In this document: positions 43,501-55,500 of the stretch, in pieces
Numbering within the stretch: the first letter of the stretch is position 1
Layout of the letters: every line of letters starts with the position of its first letter
Source of the DNA: Anisus vortex
Lineage: Eukaryota > Mollusca > Gastropoda > Planorbidae
Reading direction: 5' to 3'
Length of the DNA: 64,000 nucleotides
NCBI GenBank assembly: GCA_949126835.1
Contig: OX421497.1
Location: forward strand, 21,163,409 to 21,227,408
Notes under the pieces: model-generated
Seen by the model: only the letters and a program-made list of their open reading frames with translations
The model's database searches: none
Told to the model about the DNA's origin: nothing
Made by a program: the position numbers and the translations under genes

Positions 43501-46500
43501 TAAAATCTTTGCTCTGAAAATGTTTGCCATGCTAAATTTGTACAGTAACTGTATGACCATTCTGTATTATGTTACAAATTTATTTTGACTGTTGTGGTTC
43601 CGAAATTTTTTTTAAATTAAATATAGTTTTCCGCTTTCCCGGAGAAAGCAAGCTCAGGAAACATTGAATAAAGAAACAATTTCACAGCACCTTGTATTCA
43701 ATGTACCCCATTGATTTGTCGTGAGTTGAATTACACTTGAATAAACGTGGCCAATTGTCAGAGGAATCTTTGGAAGAAAAAAAAAAGGGTCAATGAAAAT
43801 CATCGCAGCATGTCGCCATTGAAATTTCTACACCTCCCCCCCCCCCACACACACACACAACACTCCCTTTTCAATGCTCTTCTTTTTTCCTTTTCTTCCT
43901 TTAAAATAAAATCTTTCGTATGGCTGTATTATTATGTTTAACTGAATGGGCCTAGCAGTAGCAGAAGTACAAATCTGAAGTATTAGACTTCATAACACTA
44001 ATCCTTGTACTCTGCACATGATCTTGTCTTCATGAATCCCGACTGTGGGCGTCCTCTGAACTCAATGGAGTTCTTTCTTTGTTCACCTGGAGAAATGGCA
44101 TTGTTGCCTTAACATGTACAGCCAAACAAAAAAAAACAAAAAAAAAAAACAATATATTCATAGAATACACTGTGAATACTTAGTGAACCGGAACGCTCTT
44201 GTCATCTCAACCCCTCCCTTCACGTTAGTTTTTTTTTTCTTTTGCCGTTGGGAATATTATTGATTTTATGTCTTCCCCCTGCATTATCTCGCTTTGTTAT
44301 TTCTTGCATATTATAGTTTGGTTGGATCTTTTTGTTTGTGTGTGTGTTACGCTCATTAAATTTTAGTATTATTTACTGTTCAACTAGTTATCTTGATTAA
44401 ACAAGGGTACAGTGACGCGATTCCCACAGCGGAAGTTCCAGTCACACGGGCGTGCACAAGAATGGTTACGTTTACTGTTCCCCTAAGATTTAAATCTCAT
44501 AACAATTCTTTGAAAAAAAAAAAACAACAATAACTGTTTCACTTTCAAAATAACCATCGCAACTTTGAGTCATAATGTGGTACAAGATTAAAAATAATAT
44601 GTCAATGTACAGTGAAGTTGAGAACAATGTTATATCTAATGTACTACTAGACAGACTGATATAGTAGTTCAACTTGTATACAAATCTAACCGTATGCCTA
44701 CAGCTTACATTCCAAACCAAATCAAGCGCCACTATTTCTGGACTCTCATACTCTCTTGTGCATAACTGCCATCGTCTTTCTACTCTGTTGGAAGGTCCCT
44801 TTCTCTCCCCCCCCCCCTTTCTTTTCTCTATCTCCCTTACGCTGCTCTCCCTTTCACAAAACAATGTAATCCTAGTTTAAGGAACTGTACTGTTTAACTT
44901 TGAAGGCAAAAATAATCTCAATACGTAGGTAGGGCGGTTCCACATTGGCTTGATCTGCCCGCTTCACCCCCCTCTTCCATTTTCCCATTATTCACAAACG
45001 TACACCCTTTCCAGCACTGGTCCTACTTCTTTTTCTTTTTATTTTTTCTGTTTTTATTTTTGTTTTTAAAGTTTACAGTGGTTGAACTAGCCCCAAAGCC
45101 TCTTGTGAAGATTTATGATCTTCTATTGTTCTTTAGGCCATTGTAGTGCCCGATCGGTCTTTTCAACCAGTCTAACAAGAAACCTCTTCAGTTTTAGGAG
45201 GGAGGAAGAAGGGTACGGTTTGGTGGGTAAATTTTGTCTCAACATTTATGTGGGTCTCGTAGTTTTCCCCATAGTTCAAAAAAAAAAAAGAAAGTTTGTG
45301 TGTGTGTGTGTGGGGGGGGGGGGGGTTTACAGTTTGTAAATGTAATTTTTGTCTCAACATTTATGTGGGTCTCGTAGTTTTCCCCATAGTTCAAAAAAAA
45401 AAAGAAAGTTTGTGTGTGTGTGTGTGTGGGGGGGGGGGGTTTACAGTTTGTAAATGTAATTTTTGTCTCAACATTTATGTGGGTCTCGTAGTTTTCCCCA
45501 TAGTTCAGAAGAAAAAAAGAAAGTTTGTGTGTGTGTGTGTGGGGGGGGGGGTTTACAGTTTGTAAATGTAATTTTTGTCTCAACATTTATGTGGGTCTCG
45601 TAGTTTTCCCCATAGTTCAGAAGAAAAAAAGAAAGTTTGTGTGTGTGTGTGGGGGGGGGGGGTTTACAGTTTGTAAATGTAATTTTTGTCTCAACATTTA
45701 TGTGGGTCTCGTAGTTTTCCCCATAGTTCAAAAAAAAAAAGAAAGTTTGTGTGTGTGTGTGGGGGGGGGGGGGGGGGTTTACAGTTTGTAAATGTAATTT
45801 TTGTCTCAACATTTATGTGGGTCTCGTAGTTTTCCCCATAGTTCAGAAGAAAAAAAGAAAGTTTGTGTGTGTGTGTGGGGGGGGGGGGGTTTACAGTTTG
45901 TAAATGTAATTTTTGTCTCAACATTTATGTGGGTCTCGTAGTTTTCCCCATAGTTCAGAAGAAAAAAAGAAAGTTTGTGTGTGTGTGTGGGGGGGGGGGG
46001 GGGGGTTTACAGTTTGTAAATGTAATTTTTGTCTCAACATTTATGTGGGTCTCGTAGTTTTCCCCATAGTTCAGAAGAAAAAAAGAAAGTGTGTGTGTGT
46101 GTGTGTGGGGGGGGGGGGGGGTTACAGTTTGTAAATGTAATTTTTGTCTCAACATTTATGTGGGTCTCGTAGTTTTCCCCATAGTTCAGAAGAAAAAAAG
46201 AAAGTGTGTGTGTGTGTGTGGGGGGGGGGGTTACAGTTTGTAAATGTAATTTTTGTCTCAACATTTATGTGGGTCTCGTAGTTTTCCCCATAGTTCAGAA
46301 GAAAAAAAGAAAGTGTGTGTGTGTGTGGGGGGGGGGGGGGGTTACAGTTTGTAAATGTAATTTTTTTTCCCAATGGCACTTTGTGTTACTATGTAAATTC
46401 TGCATTACTTCATTGGTGAAAGTGAAACAATAAAGAGGCCAAACAATGCTCCTGTTGTGTTTTAAATTATGTTTGGACCAAAAAGTAACACATTTGTTTG

Positions 46501-49500
46501 TACAGTTCAGTGTAACAAGTTACTAGTTTTATCAAACTGACCAAAGTGTGGGCATTGTTTTAAATATCCGTTTCACTATAATAGACAACGCAGCACAGAC
46601 AATAGAATAGAAAAAAAATAACCTTAACTATAGTCATGATTTTTGTCCCCATAAATTATTTAAGAGTTGAATTTTGAAAACCCACTAATATATCGAATTT
46701 AGACTGCCTATGTAGGCCGAGCGTCAGCGCATTCGACTGGCGTAGCGAAGGTCCTGGGTTCGAATCCTGGTGAAGGCTAGGATTTTTTCCCTGGACTCTT
46801 GGGTGTCCCTGAGTCTAATCAGCTGTCATAGGCCTGACATTAGTTAGGGGTAAAGTAAAGGCGGCTGGACATTGTGTTGGCCACACATCCCCTAGTCTAG
46901 TATGCTTGTCCACTGAAACTAGTGAACGCTGCTTCACCGGCCCTATGATCAATATGTTCCGAGGGGTACTTTTACTACTACTACACTAACCGTTAACATT
47001 AAAACTATTAACAGTAGTTGACTATATAAGCCCTAGAATTGGAATTTTTGTTTGGCAAAGCTAGGGATAGATTTGAGAAAAGTTTATGAATTTTGAAATA
47101 ATTTTATTATAAGAACCCTGTATCCTGTATATAGATATCTTGGGTGGCTTACCGATGGACGCGCCTGTGGACATCGTTTGCCTGCAGGCCATGTAGGCGT
47201 GTTACTTTTCAGGAGCTGGCCCCGGACACTAAGATTGTATTTAAAATTAAATAAACCACAAGAAGAATACAACAATATCAATGTATAGTCTATCCGGCCG
47301 TGTTTTGTTTATGGGCTTACATGTAGCTGCACGCTTACGATAATAAAACAAACTCTAACCTCGTAAATTTTTTATTTAAAAAAAAAACAACAACGAATGT
47401 ATGACAAAGAAAAAAGAGAAAGATAAGTGACGTAAATAAAGTTTGAAACTGAGCCAGAAGGGGACAATACTCCTCAATGACATGTAACTTAAAGAGAGGT
47501 AATAAAGTGGATGGTGTGAACATGCCACTCTGTCCCGTGGTTGTAAAATGGTAAATATTGTGTTGACAGAGAGATATGTGTATATTCTATGAATGCAGGG
47601 CCATTGAGAGTATTGTGATATACTGGAACAAGGCTCATATTGGGAACCTAGCTAAAAAATAGGCTATTTTCTACAGATGCTGTTTTATTTATGCCCCCCC
47701 CCCTCCCCTGGGAATTCCATACAGCAATGTAACGGACGCAACCCCCCCCCCCCCCTCCAACCACCACCCATCTCAGTCTGTACGAATGTCTTATCTTTAA
47801 ATGTCTTATCTTTTATCGGGAGTATCCTTCTCTATCAACACCCAACCCCATACATACTGTTCATACAACATATCACGAAATACTTTCTTCAGGTACAAAA
47901 GAGATCTCATACAAATTCAAACAATTGACTTCTACGACCACGTACATGCAGGTACATTGATGTATATAACGTTATGTGATATCATTGATATTCCTACGTA
48001 CTAAATATTATTATGTATGTCTTGATTTTCAGATGTGCAAAAAAAACAAAAAAACAAAAACATTTCTTTCTCACAGACATTTGGGGTTTGATGATTGTTA
48101 AAAAAAAGTGACCAGGGGGGGGGGTCGGCTTCCAAACAGTTTAAATTCGGAAATAGTCATGTACACAGTACACATGTAATTCTATTATGATTGTATTACG
48201 ACACACCTGTCCTTCATAAGAAATCCCAAGATGAGTTATCAATTCTTATTACAAAGGCGATATATCAGTGGTCATCTATGCCCTGTCATATATGCCGCAA
48301 TAGATAATTTTAGTATTGCACTGGTCAGGTCGCTTTGATATACTTTTCAAGTATTAATTCAATAAAAATGTTAAATGAGAAGCCAGATTTTGTTATCTTT
48401 TTGTAGATAATTATTAATTAGTAGATGACTGTAGAATAATGAGTACAGAATTGTAGTCTGTATTATATATTTGGCTAGAGCCCCCATTCAGTTGATGAAA
48501 TATTTATTTATTACGTTGTCTTGTAGTTATTATAATTCTGCTTCAAATGGTAGTACATTGTATCATTATTAGTTCATTTTGATATTAGTATAGTGTATTC
48601 TAGGTTGGTCCAAACTAAAAATATCCCCTGGCAATCTTTATAACATTGAGTTTATTTGATTTATTCAGGTGTATATTTATGTTGGCTCAAATACACAGCA
48701 AGTATCGTGTTGTTATTGTGTAATGTTGGCAATTACTATTGTAGTATAAATAAAACACACACAATACTGGAACATGAAGAACTGATATAAATTGAGTTTT
48801 GTAAACAAACGAATTATTGGTTTAATCACAGAATCATCACTTAAAATCCAAATAGAAGAATGATATTTACACAAGTGGTTAAGAATAGCACATTATCCAT
48901 AGAATATAAGGGAGATATTCAATAGGCTATGAATAGCATTGAAACTACTGGTAAAACAATATTAAAATCTTTGTAGTATAAATCCGTAAGAATTATATCT
49001 CAGAGCATAGAAAAAATATGTCTTTACTTGTCGATAGATGCCAAAGAACTGATGTAATCTTGGACTGATTCTTATGGGTCCATACGATACCATAACCGAA
49101 TACAAGAGAATACATTACATTATGGCTGATGTAAACAGATAATATACAATAAAATACTAGTGTGTGATGGAATATTCGAGTATGACCATCAACAATGTTG
49201 AAATCGTCCATGTTGTCTGGTGACGTAGGAAGAAAAACCCACAGCCTTGGCTGATGAAACAATTTCTATCATTAGACCTACTACTGCTATTATGAGCGAT
49301 TAGTATTCATTTAATTATGGTACAATGTATAAATTTACATTTTGTAACAGTTGGAACAAGGGACAATGTTTACCTGTTGTAACTTAAGGAGGTAAAAAAG
49401 ATGAAGTAAAATGAAACGTAAATGGGAAGTGTGCTTGCAGCTTAGCAATAGAGCAAAGTTGTATGCAATTTGGCAGAAATGTGTGCAATATGGCAGAATT

Positions 49501-52500
49501 TTTGTGCAATATTTGGCATAAATTTGTTTGTCATTATGACAGAAATTCATGCATTATGGCAGAATATTTTTTTCATTTTGGCATAATTTTGTGCAACATG
49601 GCATAATTTTTTGCAATGTGGCAGAATTGTGTGCAATATGGCAGAATTGTGTGCAATATGGCAGAATTTGTGTGCAATATTTGGCATAAAATTGTTTGTC
49701 ATTATGACAGAAATTCATGTATTATGGCAGAATATTTTTTGCATCGTGGCAGAATTTTGTACAACATGGCAGAATTGTGTGCAACATTGCAAAAAGTTTG
49801 TGCTATAAGACAGAATTGTGTGCAATATGGCAAAATTGTGTGCAATATGGCAGAATTGTGTGCAATATGGCATAATTTTTTGCATTGTGGCAGAATTGTG
49901 CACAATATGGCAGAATTGTGTGCGATATGGCAGAATTGTGTGATAATGGCAGAATTTGTGTGCAATATTTGGCAGAATTCTTGTACACTATGGCAGAATT
50001 TTGTGCGCTATGAAAGAATTTAATGCAATCTTGTTGTCTCATCTTGATTATATCATTTTATCAAGTCTTGTCTTTTAGTGTATAATATCTTATCATGATT
50101 ATTGTACTCTGTACCTAAGCCCTCTATTGACCAAGGTTTAACATTAACATTTGACTAAACATATTAGACTTGTTAGTTTTACCTAATGTCACCTAGACAT
50201 GTAGTCATCCTTTATTAACTTTGTGACTTTGGTTTTAACAGTTGGACTATTAATTATCTTTTTATAAACCTTTCATAAAAACTTTCATTAAGACTTGAGC
50301 TGTCAACTTGTTTGCTTTTGATTTGCCTTGTGTCTTCTTTAAACAGCCCAGCAATTATTATATTGTGAAGAACAATAACCTCACGGCATTTCTTCCTCCA
50401 TTTCCCTTTTGCCTGCATTTTTATCATGCTTGATCTAAATACATCTAACTGTTGACTCCTTAGTTTGATTAGTGACTTTCTGTTTTAACAATATAAAGAT
50501 TGCCCAGTCTTATGTGTCTGTAAAATTACCGCATGTAGATTTCATTGATGGCTTATAAATATATTTTTTGCAGTCCCATTAGTCTCTATGCGTTGGGTGT
50601 TTAAAGAGTTTGTTCAAATTTCTGTGGATGTTTGTGTGAGAATGCTATTCATTTACATCATAGATCATGAAAAGCAATTGGTATAAACTAAAAACTATGC
50701 AAAAAGCTAAAGCCTTTTACAACACTCTTTACAATGAGTAATAAATGTTTAAGCATAAAAGTCACTGCTGTGGTAGAAAATATGGGAATCAGTGGTCTAG
50801 CAGCAGCACGTTCGCCTAGCATACCAAAGGTCCCGGGTTCGAATCCTGGTAAAGGCTAGGATCTGTTTCCGTGTCTGGAGGGTGTCCCTGTGTCTTCTCA
50901 GCTCTGATTGGTACTTTACATTAGTTGGTGCAAAGTAAAGGTGGTTGGGCATTGTGCTGGCCACACAGTCCTCTAATACAAGGGTTGGCAACCTTTTGAT
51001 AATAGTGTGCTAAAGTAGGATTTCTAATCATTCTGCGTGCCAACGGAATACAATATATCATGCTCTAGCACCCAATTTCTTGTAGAAGAGACTTAAAATT
51101 TATCATTTCGTGGGTCCATTGGTAATTGCTCTTTAGTGCCAGGTCTGGCATGGGTGCCATAGAATGCCGAACCCTGCTCTAATATGTCGTGGCCAGGGAA
51201 TCTTGTGAACTCAGCTTCTTGGACCCTATTGGTCAAATTGGTTTCATGGGGATACTTACCCATGGTAGAAAATATGACACTGTGGAGTGTGGTCTAGGGA
51301 CAGATAGAAGGTCCCAGATTTATATCCTGATTGAAGTCAATATTTGCCTCTGAGTCTACTGAGCTCTGATGGGTTCCTGACAATAGATGGGGAAAATAAA
51401 GTATGACTTGACATAGTGCTAGGGACAATATCCCTGGTATGCCATGGTCAGGAAAACATTTGAGCCGTGCTTCCTTTGCCCTATGCAGACCTGCCTACTC
51501 TCCCGCATTGTGCGGGAGTTCTACGCATTTGAACCCTGTTTTCCGCTTTTACGCACACCCTTAAAATTCTTCCGCTTTTTTGTTCCCCGCCTATGGATTT
51601 TTTTTTCCGAAAATTTTTTTTTTTTTTTCCGATCGATCCTTTTCCGACACTTGCAAAAAATGCGAATCTTTTTCTTTCGAAAATCGGAAGTCGGAACTTA
51701 AATTTTTTTGCATGGACATGCGCAGTATACACATTTCCCTTTATTTTACCATCGAATCGGCCAAAAAATGGCGTCACTTTCACTTTCTGGTCTGTGCCGG
51801 CCAAAAAAATCGGCAGATAAAAACTACGATAAAATAGCGATTTCCAATCCAATGTCTTATAATAAATATAGTTACTTCCTTTTACTAATAAATAATCTTC
51901 CGTTTTCGCTCTTCTGTTCTTTTTTTTTAAATTTATTTTCACAACGATGATTGCTAGCAATGCAATGCCTAGGCCTAGGCTAATGCTATTACTATTGTAT
52001 TGAAATGGAATAAGCTAGGTCATCTGGCGTAGGCCTACGTTATAAATCAGTTAGGAACCTTTTTAAGGCATGCTAATGCTATGTGACTCAGAATATAATT
52101 TTGCATCAACATATGAAAGACTGTTAGTTTAAAGTTTAGATTTTGAGTGGGAAAGCTGATCCGAAGCTTCAGCCATTGACTACGTCAAAGTAACGTCATA
52201 CTCAAACACTGTTATTTTGCCATTAAGTTAGGCTATATCGGGAGAATTACTTTTCTTCAAAAGCCCTAAATAACTGAAACCTCTATGTAAATATAATAAA
52301 AAATAGTAAGTTTTGTATAAGATAAATAAAATATAAATGGCTATTAGTAATAAAGTAAATTCCAATATTTTTTTTTAATGAAAATTAATATGTGCCTTTG
52401 AAAAGTGGAGTTTGGGGCAGGGGTGCCACTTTTCCGGATTATCCCTGAAATCCGGATTCGCGAGGCTAAATATTTTTCGGCTCCGGATTCGCGAGATTCA

Positions 52501-55500
52501 ATTTACTATGGTTCCGGATTCGTGGGTTAACCATCAAAAAAAATCTACGGGTCCGAAATCGCGGTACGAAACCCGGTTCGGTGAGAATCGGATCCGCTAT
52601 GAATAGACTTTATAGACCTGGTAGGCGTACTGTAAACCATACCTAGATAGGCCTACAGTATTAGCCTATAAGCTTAGTTTAGTCGAATGTCACTCTATGT
52701 GGTTGGATTTTTTTTTAATTCATTAAAAAAAATTTTAATGATCGGAAAATAAGGTATGCTACCTAAATTTTCCAGCCGCCTAGATTTTTATCGTCATATC
52801 GGTAATTGGTAATTCCCGACTCGGCGACTGTTTCACACCTCCGTGTAGGCAATACTATTAGTAGGCCTATATTTGGGTGTAGGCTATACTATTAGTAGGC
52901 CTATATTAGGCTAGGCCTAACTATAAGCTCGTAATATGAAAGGTTATTGTCATTTCAATGGAAAGATTAAAACTGCTTTTTTTATCCTCCATTAAAAATG
53001 CGTTTTTTATCAGCCCGCTAAAATGAAGGCGACGAAATATGAATAAATTAATCTATTGGAGCAATGTCACAGTTAGGCCTACTGTTTAATATAGCATATA
53101 TACGTTGCAGTCATATTTATTAGGCATTAGGCCTAATGAATGGAGTAAAACTGTTGGTGTAATGTTTAGAACTAGGCCTAGTCCTAGCAGTCACTTATGC
53201 TGGTGCATATTTTTTCTAACAATATCGGACATAAGAAAATCATAAAATAATGTTTTAAATTAATTTCAAAACGAAGTTTTAAATTGTTAGTGTCGCGCAT
53301 TCGCGAATTTGCTTATTTTCATAACAAAATAAAAATAAGTCTTTTCACTGAACTATATAGCCTACCGTAAAAAAAATGTGTATTAATCCTTCAGTTTTTT
53401 TTTTTCCCTCTTTTCAGTTATTAGGCATTTGAAGTTACAGACTAGATTCAATAGTTTACTAGTTAACATGTTATCCTAAATAAACTAAAGTTTCATATGC
53501 CTCAGAGTTAAAGTCATTAGGATTAAGATACAATATTTTAATTACATTTATTGGTAGGCCTAACTGACCTAGAAAATACAGAACAAAGTAAATGGGGAAT
53601 AAAGAAACACATAATTATATCTTTAAAGTAGGCTAGCTTTAACTTGAAAAAAACAAAAGGGTTATGATAAGATACATAGGAATGATGTTATTAAATTTTT
53701 AAAATAACACATCTTTGTATGTTTAACTATGATTTTAGATTTGTCCATTTTTTAAAAAGATTTTTCAAACCATTTATCAATAACCAAAGTAAGCTTAGGC
53801 CTAGCAATAACACAATCACATAAAACATTTTAAAGACATAATTTTCCTATCATAATATGCAGAAACATATTGTAAAAACAACATTGCTTATTGGTGTAGC
53901 CTATATTATATTAAATTATATATATATATATATACCGGTATATACAATATGGTAAAAATAATATTAATTTTAGGAGTTGCGATAAATTTCAGGGTTTGTA
54001 AAATTTTGGAAAGTAGGTTTCAGGGTTCAAGAAATTTTAAGAAAAGGATTTCAGGGTTCTTTGCTTCAAGTGAGTGGCACCCACGGTTTGGGGTTAGGGC
54101 CTAATCAAAAATTAAAACAACTTTTTCTGTCATGTGCCCCTCCTTCTATAAACTTAGAGAGGAGACAATTTCTGAGTTTTACAAGTCTATAAGACTTTAT
54201 TTTTGTAAAGTCTGAGAATACTTGGTGCAAAACCTGCCCTTGGATGACCAAGTCCTTGTCAATTCTGTTGTAGTCAACCTTCATGAAAGAAAGAACATAA
54301 CGTCTTCCCATCTAAATTACTTCTTAGATAGGTTTCCAATGCTGATGGGGGATGCTGACAGGGATGTTATCCTTGAGCAGTTTGCCAAGCTGCAGAGTAC
54401 TGACTTGGATCTGCCAGTAAATGAACGGGTTGATCACAGCTGGACAAAGTTGTCCTCCGAGTATCCCCAACTCTCTAGTCATGAAGGGGATACTCACAAT
54501 TCCCCACTCTAGCGCGCCTTGTGAGCGTATTTTTTCAATGGTCAGGAAGACCTGCATTTGGAATGATGTTATTTCATGTAGATTAAATATTATCATATAT
54601 TATTATGCTGCAAACTTGTGTTTCTTTATAACTATGATAAAATAGTTTGTGTATAATTATATTATAATGTATTTTTGTTACGCTGCTCTAAATCTCCCTC
54701 ATCAATTGGAAAATCTCCCACATAACTAGCCTCTGTCTCCCTCATGGGTCCAGTGGGGGGTAGGCAGGTCTGCCTATGTAATAACATGGTCTGACTGGGA
54801 TGCTTAACTTTACTATGGTTAAACTTTGTTCATACATTCTAACAATGTTATACAGCCAATTTATTTTTTTATTTATTATGTTCAATGCACATGCAGGTGG
54901 CTTCATCATCTTGTAACTGTACTATTGTTGGTATAGTATTAATTGGCCAAATTTGTAAATGTTTGTTAACAAACTTTTAAAAATCTTCTATCTGTTGTTG
55001 TAAAGTTAAGACCTGGAAAATCCATCAATTAAAAAAAATAAAATCTGCAGAGCTTTCAAGTTTTATATTTAGTTTAAAGACAAAAAGATTTGCTGGTCAG
55101 ATTAATATTCCTAATGATTATTTATATCTTTGGAACTTTGCCATTGCGAAGTATGCATTTTAAGCTTCTATTTCTATTAGTTATTTTATTGAGAAAGAAA
55201 AATTTTGACATTTATAATACGAGTTTCACATACATTGTCTTGAAGTTGTAATTAATAGGACAACATTTTAATAGTGAAACTATTGCATTCTGACTTTATG
55301 TTTTTTAAAGTATTTTAAAAAAAAATTGTATTCAACATTCTTATGTGCATTTATGTACTGTATATATTTTATATTTTTCTTAGGGTTTTCAAACTGCAGC
55401 TAACGAGTACCAGCCATCACTGACCTCTGACCCCTATTACCATTCTTTCCCCCGTGGTGCTTCGGCCACTGCCACCCAGCACAGATCTGCCACCCAGGAA

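Larger units (their letters stand above)
51486..54772. mobile_element. Decayed hAT-like transposon with 6-bp target duplication, containing a nested element
   Basis: CAGACCTGCCTAC (51486-51498) is exactly inverted at 54760-54772, with CCTATG duplicated at 51480-51485 and 54773-54778. The left end carries a hairpin CTCCCGCATTGTGCGGGAG. Total length is 3287 bp, or 1611 bp once the nested element and its duplication are removed. A hAT dimerisation domain survives on the plus strand near the right end. The six-base duplication differs from the usual hAT eight but agrees with the relative at 29326-30493. Confidence 0.87.

Noticed and set aside
45239..46379. Several open frames on both strands rich in His, Thr, Pro or Val, Cys, Gly.
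   Set aside because: They are translations of the (GT)n(G)n minisatellite and shift frame with homopolymer length.
46712..46780. tRNA gene suggested by A- and B-box-like words.
   Set aside because: There is no matching acceptor stem, and the sequence continues into the SINE body found elsewhere. It is a tRNA-derived SINE head.
49616..50023. 135-codon frame with repeated CNMAEL-type peptides.
   Set aside because: It is the 18-19-bp tandem array read in frame, not a protein.
51481..51960. 159-codon minus-strand frame at the left end of the hAT-like element.
   Set aside because: No similarity to a transposase domain that I can recognise, and it crosses the TIR and hairpin. Probably chance in a low-complexity region.
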